DNA of 53,030 nt from Rhodococcus sp. KRD197 (GCF_017168235.1 NZ_JABFAO010000010.1:155623-208652); one strand, 5' to 3'. Counted from the first letter of the stretch, positions 35,639-43,242 are shown. A program made the numbers and translations. Notes: a model not told the origin generated them from the letters alone.

Positions 35639-35713
35639 GCCTCCTTAGCTCAGCGGTAGAGCACTCGCCTTGTAAGCGAGCGGTCAACGGTTCAATCCCG
35701 TTAGGAGGCTCCA
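35639..35713 (+). tRNA. tRNA-Thr (TGT anticodon)
   Basis: Cloverleaf: acceptor GCCTCCT (35639-35645) pairs with AGGAGGC (35703-35709); anticodon stem CTCGC/GCGAG with loop CTTGTAA and anticodon TGT at 35671-35673; T-arm loop TTCAATC. Discriminator T and encoded CCA at 35711-35713. An integrase gene begins its 3' end 165 bp downstream, so the 3' half of this tRNA is the likely chromosomal attachment site. Confidence 0.95.
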
Positions 35714-35715
35714 CT

Positions 35716-35741
35716 GAAAAAGGGTTCTGAACTGGCTTTTT
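35716..35741. terminator. Short AAAAAG/CTTTTT hairpin after tRNA-Thr
   Basis: AAAAAG and CTTTTT pair across a 14-nt spacer just after the tRNA CCA. Weak stem, but the following T-run in either direction makes it a plausible tRNA terminator. Confidence 0.35.
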
Positions 35742-35877
35742 GAGCTACTAGTAATGAGATTCATTGCCGATTAGGCGAGCTCAGTGTCACAGAATGTCAC
35801 AAGTGCCGCAGAACTCGCCGGAACAGCGCCTGGTGAGACCGCCTGCTCCTATGTGGACGGTTGCGGACAAACGCCGG

Positions 35878-37092
35878 TCAACGCGCATCGTCGGATGGCT
35901 CGTCGCGACGCTGGACGAGTGACTGCAAAGTGTCGGCTGCGCCCAGTAGCGCATGGTTCTGGGAATGGACGTAGGTGCGCATTGTGAATGCGTTGTCCGA
36001 GTGCCCAAGCCATGCCGAGATGACGGCAATCGGCACACCCTGAAGGTGCAGCAGAGTCCCACACGTGTGGCGGGCGTCGTGGAGGCGGATGTCGGACACC
36101 TTGCTGTTGGTGCATAGCCTGCGCCAATAGTCGCTGACCGTATCGGGATGGAAAGGTCGCCCAACAGCGTCGGACACGACGTAGGTGCCAGGGCCGACGT
36201 AGGTCGAGCTCTTTCGTTCCACACCCTGCAAGCGGTGTGCAGTTTCGAGTGCGGATTTTAGGGCTGGTGTGAGGGGAAGCGTGCGCTTGGACTTTTCTGT
36301 CTTCGGAGGGCCCTCTACGACACGTCCATTGACCGAGACTCGCGTGTTGTTGATTGTCAGGCTGCCGGCGTGAAGATCGACATCGTTCCATCGAAGCCCG
36401 CACAGCTCACCGCGTCGGAGGCCGCTCAGAGCAAGCAGCCAAGCGTGGCCGTTCCGATCGCACGTCGATGCTTCCAGGAGGCGTTGCACTTCGTCCTCCG
36501 TGAATGTCTGCATCTCGACGTGCACACGGGGCGCGCGGTCGACGAGCGCGGCAACGTCTCGTACCAATCGCCCTTCTCGCATCAGCCCGGTGAGGACTGC
36601 GCTTACAAGGTTGAGCATCGGATTGATCGAAGTGGCCTTCCACGGACGTCGCAGTTGGCCATCGGGCTTGACCGAGCGGCCGGCCAACAGATCGTTCACC
36701 AGAGCGTCCAAGTGACCTTTGGTCAACTTCTGCACCGCTAGCGCGCCGTAAGTATCGCGCAGCGGTTGAATGGCATGGGTGTACGCGGCTTTAGTGGACT
36801 CTCGTACGCGTCGTCCGGCAAGCCACTCAGCGCAAGCCTCCTCGACCGTGGTGGTCGAGGAGGGAACGAATGTCCCCTTCGAGACTTCCTCGAGCACCTT
36901 GGATAGGGCTGCGCGAGCGTCCTTCTCCGTAAGAAATCGACGACGCAACTGCGTTCGCTTCGACGCCCGGGTGCCGGTGGCGTCGGCACCACCAGCGTCG
37001 ACGGTCATTTGATACCGCAACTCGGTACTGCCTGTAGACCGATTGGTGACGTAGATCTTCTTGATCTGTGGCGGCAGTTGCTGCCTAGCCAT
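35878..37092 (-). CDS. int: Tyrosine site-specific integrase
   Basis: 404-residue phage/ICE-type integrase. An Arm-binding-like N-terminus precedes a SAM-like core-binding domain (TTTVEEACAEWLAGRRVRES) and the catalytic domain: ALSGLRRGELCGLRW (Arg 226), HDARHTCGTLL (His 338, Arg 341), GHSDNAFTMRTYVH (His 364, nucleophile Tyr 374). All catalytic residues are present, so it should be active. It is encoded next to tRNA-Thr and overlaps the upstream HTH regulator gene by 8 bp, so the regulator and int are co-transcribed. Confidence 0.93.
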   Translation of the reverse strand: MARQQLPPQIKKIYVTNRSTGSTELRYQMTVDAGGADATGTRASKRTQLRRRFLTEKDARAALSKVLEEVSKGTFVPSSTTTVEEACAEWLAGRRVRESTKAAYTHAIQPLRDTYGALAVQKLTKGHLDALVNDLLAGRSVKPDGQLRRPWKATSINPMLNLVSAVLTGLMREGRLVRDVAALVDRAPRVHVEMQTFTEDEVQRLLEASTCDRNGHAWLLALSGLRRGELCGLRWNDVDLHAGSLTINNTRVSVNGRVVEGPPKTEKSKRTLPLTPALKSALETAHRLQGVERKSSTYVGPGTYVVSDAVGRPFHPDTVSDYWRRLCTNSKVSDIRLHDARHTCGTLLHLQGVPIAVISAWLGHSDNAFTMRTYVHSQNHALLGAADTLQSLVQRRDEPSDDAR

Positions 37093-37717
37093 CCTCTTCG
37101 TCCTGCGTGTTCATGCCCAGTTCGGTCATCCGTCTAAAGAGCTCTTCCGAACGCCGTCGAGCATCCTCGTACAGATATTGCATCGACTCGATGTGCTCAG
37201 CTGATTCATTCTTGGAAAGGCCGCTTCGGAGCTGCACCCGAGCACGCCGCATCGCCTTCAACGCATCAAGCCATTCACGAGTGATCCCAACGCGATCGTT
37301 CTTCGGGTCGAAGGTGTCACGTACCCACATTTCGAAAGGAGCGTCGGATTCCTCCTCGGTCCACTCGGAGCTCGGCCGCATCAGCCCAGCCTCCCCGCTG
37401 AACCAGCGGAGGGCATCGTGAGACTCCTGCTGGAGCCCTGGGAGTACTTCGACTCTTCCCTTGGGGAGGTCCGGATAGACCAGTTGTGCTGGTGAGACTC
37501 CCAGTGCCGCAGCCAAAATCAAGAGTTCCGAGACGTCCAAGCTCTTCTTTCGTCCGGTCTCCAAGTCCGCGACTACAGATCGCGAGATCCCCCACCCGAA
37601 GTCAACCGTCCTGTCGGCAAGCTTTGCTGCGGACAGAGCGGAGTGGTCTTTACCTCGAAGTCGGCGCACTTCCGAGGCGACCCGGGCAACGATCGATTCC
37701 GCCCACGACTGCGTCAT
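37085..37717 (-). CDS. HTH (XRE-like) regulator of the integrated element
   Basis: 210 residues. An N-terminal Cro/CI-type helix-turn-helix (LSAAKLADRTVDFGWGISRS, VVADLETGRKKSLDVSELLI, LAAALGVSPAQLVYPD) is followed by a C-terminal helical, acidic domain of unknown kind (WFSGEAGLMRPSSEW; later ESMQYLYEDARRRSEELFRR). ATG 37717 is chosen because the HTH begins there; there is no clear ribosome-binding site, so it may be leaderless. It is transcribed toward int and divergent from xis, a classic position for the repressor governing integration and excision. Confidence 0.82.
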   Translation of the reverse strand: MTQSWAESIVARVASEVRRLRGKDHSALSAAKLADRTVDFGWGISRSVVADLETGRKKSLDVSELLILAAALGVSPAQLVYPDLPKGRVEVLPGLQQESHDALRWFSGEAGLMRPSSEWTEEESDAPFEMWVRDTFDPKNDRVGITREWLDALKAMRRARVQLRSGLSKNESAEHIESMQYLYEDARRRSEELFRRMTELGMNTQDEEDG

Positions 37718-37733
37718 GGTTACGCAGTCTAGC

Positions 37734-37746
37734 GGAGAATGTCTCC
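37734..37746. promoter_or_regulatory. Palindromic operator candidate between xre and xis
   Basis: GGAGAATGTCTCC has 5-bp inverted arms around ATG and lies 17 bp upstream of the xre-like start in the 139-bp divergent region. A second small repeat GTGGAACCAC is near 37782. Candidate binding site for the XRE-like protein. Confidence 0.4.
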
Positions 37747-37856
37747 CCGTTGTGGGATGGCTACGTACTTGGTACTCTGTGGTGGAACCACGTGGACTGA
37801 CCAGAAATGTCCTGCAGAATGTGGCTCTACTACACAATTCAGTGGAGGTGCTGAAG

Positions 37857-38054
37857 ATGCCCAGACGGTTGTTGTCTGTCCCGGAGGCTATGGCTTGCAC
37901 GGGACTTGGACGTTCCAACTTCTTCAACAAGATCGCGTCCGGAGAAATCCGGAGCGTGAAGGTCGGCAAGCGCCGGCTGATCCCGGATACGGCCATCGAT
38001 GAGTACATCGAAGGTCTCGAGGCGCAATCCGACGCCAGCTCAGGCGTCGCGTGA
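37857..38054 (+). CDS. xis: Excisionase / AlpA-like DNA-binding protein
   Basis: 65-residue winged-helix protein: LLSVPEAMACTGLGRSNFFN, IASGEIRSVKVGKRRLIPD and AIDEYIEGLEAQ, the helix-turn-helix_17/excisionase pattern. ATG 37857 follows GGAGGTG at 37844-37850. Expected to bias the integrase toward excision. Oddity: after its TGA (38052-38054) the same frame stays open for 94 sense codons with protein-like, Glu/Thr-rich content and no start codon near its beginning. Confidence 0.82.
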   Translation: MPRRLLSVPEAMACTGLGRSNFFNKIASGEIRSVKVGKRRLIPDTAIDEYIEGLEAQSDASSGVA

Positions 38055-39185
38055 GGCCGAGAGCCAACTGTCCCTCAGGAAACTGAAACGCCCCCGGAAA
38101 ATCTCAGTGTTACCAGCACCGAGGCCGAGGGCGTCGAAACCACAACCCGTGAGGAAGGAGCTTCGCCACCGATCATAGAGCGTCTTGATAAGTCATTCAA
38201 GACATTTCGCCGAGTCACCGTTCTCCGCCCTCGATTTAGGTCAGGGGCCGAGCGGGCGATGACGCATGTTTTGACCCGCGACAGCGCGGTCGAGTTCTTC
38301 TGCTCGTGCCGCACAAGCCTTGGCTACGGGACTTCCTAGCAAGGCCTGATGTGCCGCAGCAGCGTCGTTTTCTGGCAGAGCCCGACGTAACACCAGCCTG
38401 CCGCCGGCCTGTGCACCCTTTGTAAATCCTCGGAGACCGGCCCCGAGGCACCACCAGCTCGACTGATCATCGAACCGGTGGCGATACCGATTAGCCGCGC
38501 GCCCACTGAGGCGCGGGGCTATCGGGCGTGGAGCGGACAACGTGGGTGCGGAAATTGGCTCAGGGGCCATGGGGGGTCCGGAGGGAACGAACGAAGTCCC
38601 TTGTCTTTCATACGTCACCACTATGGAGGTACCAATTGAGTTCTCGACCCATCTGCAATGCTGACATGACCAAGTTATCCTGCATGACGAACCGTCATGC
38701 AGGCCTCGATCTTTCAGTCCACGCCGCTCGCTTACTCATATCCGTTGTGAACGTCGATTCCGTGAAGATCCAAGCAGAGCAACATATTTGGCTGCTTCAG
38801 CTCGAGCGCGGCAGTTCGCCGGTGCAGGCCGCTCCCGCTAGCGGTGCGGCGGCGTTCCGCAAAACTGACGTACCTGAATTACCCGCAAAGAGTGCCTCAG
38901 ATGACTCGCTGGCGACGGGCGTCATACATCCCGCAGTGGCCATACCTCCAATGCCTGCAAAGGTAGAGAGTCAAGCTCGGGATGTGTTGTTGGTAAATGC
39001 TTCTCATGCCACTATGGCGCGTCTTTCGCCTATGGCACGCGACTCACGCATCGCGCCCCTCACCTGTAATTCACCCGACCCTTTTACAGGGTGCGACTCA
39101 TCCCTCGGTTCCAAGGCGTGCATGACGTCCCATACCCGCAATACCGCCAGTTCGTCCCATTCATCCATGGAAAGTGAGACCCACC
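38055..39185. other. 1.1-kb region without a convincing gene, between xis and parA
   Basis: Overlapping frames exist on both strands, the longest being 222 codons on + from 38528, but none has a good ribosome-binding site or recognisable domain. The 222-codon frame is Ser/Ala/Thr-rich and runs into parA. The base composition looks less GC-rich than its neighbours. Visible structures: an in-frame open continuation of xis to 38339; a 10-bp perfect inverted repeat at 38679-38703; the word TGCATGACG at 38681 and again at 39119; and TATGGC repeats near 39013-39034. Being just upstream of parA, part of it may be a partition site; it may also hold decayed genes. Confidence 0.5.
38679..38703. repeat. 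Inverted repeat upstream of parA
   Basis: CCTGCATGAC and GTCATGCAGG are perfect inverted arms around GAACC. An additional ACATGAC lies just left (38664-38670) and TGCATGACG recurs at 39119-39127. Candidate ParA/partner operator or centromere-like site. Confidence 0.45.
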
Positions 39186-39974
39186 ATGCCCGCTGACATC
39201 TTTGCGTTCTGCAACCAGAAGGGCGGCGTGGGTAAGACCACCACCGTCTTTCACCTCGCCTACGCCGTTGCCCAAGCGGGGAAGCGAGCACTCGTTATCG
39301 ACGTGGATCCGCAAGGCAACGCCAGCACAGTCCTGACCAGGACCGAGCTCGAGAGCGACGATGTCGGTGTTGCCGACGTACTCGCCGAGTCGTCGAACGC
39401 GACCATCGCCGATGCTGTTGTCCCCACCATCTGGCCTGGCGTAGACCTGGTACCCACGTCGCCGGGAAACGAGTCCCTGGCCTATGTCCGCGATCAATTG
39501 GTCGTCGCCGGTGCCGGCCGAGAGCGGCGGCTTCGCGACGCAATCGACGTCGTGCGAGGCGTCTACGACGTGGTCCTGATCGACTGCCCACCTAGCCTCG
39601 ATCTGCTGACCATCAACGCCCTTGTGGCAGCGCGCGCCGCCGTCGTCGTGACTCAGTCCGCGCTGTTCTCAGCGAATGGACTCGCGCGGCTACTGCGCAC
39701 CATCGACGCAGTCAAGCGCAGCTACAACCCGGACCTCGACATGCTCGGGGCGATCGTCAACCTTCACGAGATCGCGACAATCAGCGGTCGAGAACAACTG
39801 ATCGAGATCGCCGCGAGCATCAACGTTCTCGGCGATGCCGTACCCAAACGTGTTGTCATCAAGGACTCGATGGAGGCCCAAACCAGCCTGATCGACTGGG
39901 GGACAACACAATCTCGCAGCCTGTCGACGATCTACCGCGACACACTTTCGCTGCTCACGAGGGGACACCTGTGA
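39186..39974 (+). CDS. parA: ParA-family partition ATPase
   Basis: 262 residues. Deviant Walker A KGGVGKTTT (residues 12-20), the A' motif VIDVDPQGNAST, and Walker B DVVLIDCPPSLDLLTINAL identify a ParA/Soj ATPase. It lacks the N-terminal HTH of type Ia ParA. Used by plasmids and some integrative elements to segregate DNA. ATG 39186 is chosen, since GTGAG just upstream gives spacing; an in-frame GTG at 39174 is possible. Next gene overlaps its stop (GTGA), forming parA - small partner - DUF2637. Confidence 0.92.
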   Translation: MPADIFAFCNQKGGVGKTTTVFHLAYAVAQAGKRALVIDVDPQGNASTVLTRTELESDDVGVADVLAESSNATIADAVVPTIWPGVDLVPTSPGNESLAYVRDQLVVAGAGRERRLRDAIDVVRGVYDVVLIDCPPSLDLLTINALVAARAAVVVTQSALFSANGLARLLRTIDAVKRSYNPDLDMLGAIVNLHEIATISGREQLIEIAASINVLGDAVPKRVVIKDSMEAQTSLIDWGTTQSRSLSTIYRDTLSLLTRGHL

Positions 39975-40324
39975 TGGGCCGCCCCGAACGTATGAAGAGC
40001 GCACTCGCCGGGTCGAGCCCGGTCGACCCGCCGGAGCACACGCAGCACGCACCCGACACCGTTTCGGCGGCCGAGACCGGTGCGCAACCGTCACCGGACA
40101 ACGCAAAACAGAAGCGTTCGTACTACCTCTACCAGTCCACCGTCGACGATCTTCTCAACGCAGCCGAAGCACTGTCCGCAACACCCGGCGCGCCGCGGGG
40201 CCCGTCGGATCTCGTCAATGCGGCGATCGAAGAGTATTTGGAGTTGTTGCGCCACAGATTCAACGACGGTGCGCCCTTCCCGCAACGAACCGGCCCTCTC
40301 GCACGAGGACCGAGAATCCGATGA
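39971..40324 (+). CDS. Small partition-partner-like DNA-binding protein
   Basis: 117 residues from GTG 39971 (or ATG 39974), overlapping the parA stop. Pro/Ala/Thr-rich disordered N-terminus, then KQKRSYYLYQSTVDDLLNAA and GPSDLVNAAIEEYLELLRHR. The latter, a short beta strand followed by two helices, resembles ribbon-helix-helix proteins that act as ParB partners for such ParA ATPases. This is inferred from fold pattern and position, not from a recognised family. Confidence 0.65.
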   Translation: MMGRPERMKSALAGSSPVDPPEHTQHAPDTVSAAETGAQPSPDNAKQKRSYYLYQSTVDDLLNAAEALSATPGAPRGPSDLVNAAIEEYLELLRHRFNDGAPFPQRTGPLARGPRIR

Positions 40325-41196
40325 GCCGATCACATTCAGCGGCAATCCCGTTGACAACGAAGCCGTCGGATGTCGTTGCGCTGCATCCAGCGATTTTGCA
40401 GTGGGCCCTGGCAACAGCCATTGCGTTGACAGTTGGCATCGCCGGGGCGTCCTTCTGGCTCAGTTTCGCTGTGTTGCGGGATCTCGCGGTGAGGGCTGGG
40501 ATAGGTCCCGGCGAAGCGTGGGTGATTCCAGTCGTGTTGGACGGGGCGATCGTCTCGACAACCGTGACAGCCATAGCGCTGTCCAACCACACGGACAACC
40601 GCACGATCAAGGGCCGTCGCTTCGTCGTCACGATCTTGCGTGTTGCCGCATCGGCGTCGATTGCGGGTAACCCGTACCACGCAGTGTTGAGTGCGACCTT
40701 GCTTCCGGCCGTCGTCTCGGCGGGTATTGCCACCATCGCACCTATTGCGCTCCTTGCGATGACCGAAGTGCTGGCCGTCATACTTCGTGCGCCTCGCGGA
40801 GCCGTCAGAGTGGAATTCGCTCCAAGTGCTGCCACAGCGGAGCGGGACTGGACAGACACCGACTTCAGCCACGAAGGCCCCAGCCCAAGCCGGGATCACT
40901 CAGAGGGCGAAGACGGCACGTGGGGAGAACACGTCGACACGGCGGACTCGCCTCGACTGCAAGTAGACGACCTCACACCGGAAGTTGCGGAAACAGCGCG
41001 GCTCCGACACGCACACCGCGAATGGTCGTGGGCACGAATCGGTAAAGAAACGGACGGCTCCGTTGCATCGACCGCGATGCGCCGATATCGGAAGTGGGAA
41101 GAAGTCACCGCGGGGATCCGCGAGGGCCACCCGGATGGGCAAGCCGAATTCGATGACACGCCAGCCAGCGAGCGTGACCGCATGTCCGCAGAATAG
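40321..41196 (+). CDS. DUF2637-type membrane protein
   Basis: 291 residues. The first 160 hold four hydrophobic segments, with LQWALATAIALTVGIAGASF, WVIPVVLDGAIVSTTVTAIA, and AVLSATLLPAVVSAGIATIA leading into PIALLAMTEVLAVIL. That pattern, with the PVVLDG loop, fits DUF2637, common on actinobacterial conjugative elements and plasmids. The C-terminal 130 residues are charged, with a region (VAETARLRHAHREWSWARIG) that could be a DNA-binding helix pair. ATGA overlap with the preceding gene places it in the parA operon. Function unknown; a link to transfer is suspected. Confidence 0.78.
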   Translation: MSRSHSAAIPLTTKPSDVVALHPAILQWALATAIALTVGIAGASFWLSFAVLRDLAVRAGIGPGEAWVIPVVLDGAIVSTTVTAIALSNHTDNRTIKGRRFVVTILRVAASASIAGNPYHAVLSATLLPAVVSAGIATIAPIALLAMTEVLAVILRAPRGAVRVEFAPSAATAERDWTDTDFSHEGPSPSRDHSEGEDGTWGEHVDTADSPRLQVDDLTPEVAETARLRHAHREWSWARIGKETDGSVASTAMRRYRKWEEVTAGIREGHPDGQAEFDDTPASERDRMSAE

Positions 41197-41635
41197 AAGG
41201 GCTGCCGCGATATCGAGCTTTGTTGCTCTCCGTCGCTCCCGCGCAATCGCCCCAGGCTGTCGATGGCTGGGAGGTGGTCGCCTCGGGTGGCTCAGTCTGC
41301 GTCGAAACGTGTGCTGCCCCGGGACCACCTCCGGCGGTCTCCGGATAGAGCTCCGCTGCGCTTCGCACTGCGAAAGAACAATTTCCTTCGCACATCTGGC
41401 TCCGGTCGAGCATGCAACACCCTGACCCGTCTTACCTAATCCTGACTCCGCCTTGCTCCGGCCCGATGGGCTCCGAAAACTTTTCAAAGCGCCTGCGGCT
41501 GAAAACTTTCCGGATCAGGGCCAGGACGCCGGTCCAGTGCGCCGCCTTCTCTTCTTCGAGCCAGATGACGGCAAAAGAAATTGGCAGAGCGAAAGGGCCG
41601 GGGGAGCCGGTCCCGCAACAGAAAGAGAGCCCGAC
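41197..41635. other. 439-bp non-coding stretch with inverted repeat
   Basis: No convincing gene. It contains a 15-bp imperfect inverted repeat (13 of 15 pairs): TCCGAAAACTTTTCA at 41472-41486 and TGAAAACTTTCCGGA at 41500-41514, around a 13-nt loop, and several CTCCG words (about 41353-41475). In an integrated plasmid such a stretch could carry a transfer or replication site, or a structured leader for the next gene. Confidence 0.4.
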
Positions 41636-42202
41636 ATGCCGCAGAGTACTTCCAGCACAGGACGACGGACCACCGCCGCACACAACGCCCGAACCACCGG
41701 AATTGTCACCCACACAACCGTCCTGGTCACAGGACCCCAACAGGCCACTATCACCGCCACCTCCGCAGCAACCGACGAAGCGCAGATGATCGTCGCACTA
41801 GGTCACGTCATGATGACCTTCCGCAGCGCCGAAACAGTATCCGCAGTCATCACCGGATTTGCCACCGTCCGGGCCGCACTTGCCGGAGCCGATGGACAAG
41901 CCCCCCACCCCGCCCAACCAGGCGCAGAATTCGGGGCCGCTGCGATCTCCGTCTTGTGGCTCGACAGCCCCGAACACACAGCAGTGCCGCACCACCGCTA
42001 CAGCTCCGAACAACGTCGCACCATCCACTGGGTAGACCTGCACATGGGACCTGTCACGTGGCGCATCACCGACCGCATCGGGTACGACACCCTGATGGCC
42101 GAACTCCGACGCGTTCACCGTGCTGCCGTCGGAGTATTTCTCGACGGCAGCCGCTACCGTCGCGACCCCGCCAAACTCCTCGATGTCTTCGACGACGTCT
42201 AG
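41636..42202 (+). CDS. Hypothetical protein, 188 aa
   Basis: From ATG 41636, with AGAGAG at 41622-41627. The Thr/Ala-rich N-terminus (SSTGRRTTAAHNARTTGIVT) precedes an alpha/beta region with VSAVITGFATVRAALAGADG, AAISVLWLDSPEHTAVPHHR, WRITDRIGYDTLMAELRRVH and AAVGVFLDGSRYRRDPAKLL. The frame is open upstream to 41453, but this extension covers the inverted repeat. Not recognised. It is followed directly by a strong hairpin, so it ends a transcription unit. Confidence 0.65.
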   Translation: MPQSTSSTGRRTTAAHNARTTGIVTHTTVLVTGPQQATITATSAATDEAQMIVALGHVMMTFRSAETVSAVITGFATVRAALAGADGQAPHPAQPGAEFGAAAISVLWLDSPEHTAVPHHRYSSEQRRTIHWVDLHMGPVTWRITDRIGYDTLMAELRRVHRAAVGVFLDGSRYRRDPAKLLDVFDDV

Positions 42203-42208
42203 TACCAC

Positions 42209-42238
42209 ACGTTCGGCCCCAACCCCGGGGCCGAACGT
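42209..42238. terminator. 12-bp perfect hairpin terminator
   Basis: ACGTTCGGCCCC (42209-42220) pairs perfectly with GGGGCCGAACGT (42227-42238) across a 6-nt loop, followed by CGTTTATCC. Starts 7 bp after the stop of the 188-aa gene and ends 4 bp before the first DnaA box. Confidence 0.8.
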
Positions 42239-42241
42239 CGT

Positions 42242-42278
42242 TTATCCACAGGCTGACTCGACACCACAGTTATCCACA
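42242..42278 (+). other. Two exact DnaA boxes: candidate replication origin
   Basis: TTATCCACA occurs at 42242-42250 and again at 42270-42278 in the same orientation, starts 28 bp apart. This is the strict consensus DnaA box. They sit in a non-coding gap between a strong terminator and the 101-aa gene, within a block that also encodes ParA and a DnaB-N-like protein, which favours a replication origin or DnaA-regulated promoter over chance. Confidence 0.6.
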
Positions 42279-42377
42279 CCCTCGCCTGACCGCCTCCGCA
42301 GCGAACGCTTTGTTACGGACCTCGTGTGACGCTCGATTAGAAGCAGCTGGCCGGCACGAGCGACGAGGAACCAAACG

Positions 42378-42683
42378 ATGATCACCTGGACCGTCACCAC
42401 ACACCCCGAGGACAACCCCGAAATTCTTACCGCAACCGGAGCAGAACCCAATCTCCAAGGTGCGAAACGCGCCGCCGCCGATGCCGTCCGTGTCGCCCTC
42501 CTCGACGCACGCGAGCACGCATCGTCCGACAACGGAACGCCGCCGTCCTACCTCGTCACACTCGACGGAACCTGTGCCCTCATCATCGGACTCGGAAGCT
42601 GCAGGCCCGAGAACTACAACGCCGTCCTCGACAGCCTCGAGCAGTTCGACGGCACCGCACCACCGAACCTTCTCTACATCTGA
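42378..42683 (+). CDS. Hypothetical protein, 101 aa
   Basis: ATG 42378 follows GAGGAACC at 42365-42372. The product begins MITWTVTTHPEDNPEILTAT, with a helix AKRAAADAVRVALLDAREHA and a Cys-containing LDGTCALIIGLGSCRPEN, ending FDGTAPPNLLYI. Looks like a small alpha/beta protein; no family recognised. First gene after the DnaA boxes; the DnaB-N-like gene follows 109 bp later. Confidence 0.65.
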   Translation: MITWTVTTHPEDNPEILTATGAEPNLQGAKRAAADAVRVALLDAREHASSDNGTPPSYLVTLDGTCALIIGLGSCRPENYNAVLDSLEQFDGTAPPNLLYI

Positions 42684-42792
42684 CCCACACCTCCGCAATG
42701 ACGACCAACGCGGCATAACCAAGCACAGCGCCACCGGAGTACCGAATCCAGTTCTCCCGCAACAGACCCGCAAAGAGAAACGAGGCGAACAG

Positions 42793-43242
42793 ATGACCCC
42801 GTTGAGAGCAGTCGAACCCACCGACGACGATCACGCTGATCTGACGGACCATCCGGAGACGGCATCGGAAGCACTGGTCATCTGCGCACTGATGTGGTTG
42901 CAGGACACCGACGAGGCCGCCCGCATTGCAGCGTCATTGCAGGCCAACGATTTCCACGATCCCGTTTATCGCGAGCTGTATGGCATCGTGCAGGGGCTGA
43001 TCATCGACAACCTCCCACACGACCCCGCGAGTGTTCTGGGCGTTCTTGTCCGGTCAGGTGCCAGTGGACACCGCGGTGCACGGCTGCGTCGAACACTGAC
43101 CGACGTCACCGCAGCGAACGCATGCGGAGCATCGGCAACCGACTACGCCGGCATGGTCCTGTCGGAAAGTTACCGACGCAGCTTCTTCGAGGCAGGGATC
43201 AGAATTCAGCAGATCGCCGAGGAAGCGCCGGAAGAATACTAA
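42793..43242 (+). CDS. DnaB helicase N-terminal-domain-like protein
   Basis: 149 residues. After an acidic leader, ETASEALVICALMWLQDTDE, ARIAASLQANDFHDPVYREL and YGIVQGLIIDNLPHDPASVL match the DnaB N-terminal domain (primase and helicase-loader contact region), and VTAANACGASATDYAGMVLS resembles its end. The RecA-like helicase domain is absent: the gene stops after the N domain. ATG 42793 follows GAGGCGAAC. Stand-alone DnaB-N proteins occur on actinobacterial plasmids and ICEs; it could recruit or divert the host helicase at the element's origin (inference). Confidence 0.75.
   Translation: MTPLRAVEPTDDDHADLTDHPETASEALVICALMWLQDTDEAARIAASLQANDFHDPVYRELYGIVQGLIIDNLPHDPASVLGVLVRSGASGHRGARLRRTLTDVTAANACGASATDYAGMVLSESYRRSFFEAGIRIQQIAEEAPEEY

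Noticed and set aside
35550..35714. N-terminal extension of thrE reading back through the tRNA
   Set aside because: The extra residues are the antisense translation of tRNA-Thr; ATG 35549 is the sensible start.
38241..38621. 126-codon minus-strand frame
   Set aside because: Competes with other open frames in the same stretch, Arg/Ala-rich, no recognisable motif or ribosome-binding site.
38528..39196. 222-codon plus-strand frame before parA
   Set aside because: No ribosome-binding site or domain, Ser/Ala-rich low-complexity content, and it overlaps the parA start; treated as non-coding.
40344..40354. CAATCCCGTTG as a second attachment site for the tRNA-Thr integrase
   Set aside because: Only about 10 bp shared with the tRNA T-arm and it lies inside the DUF2637 gene; chance level.
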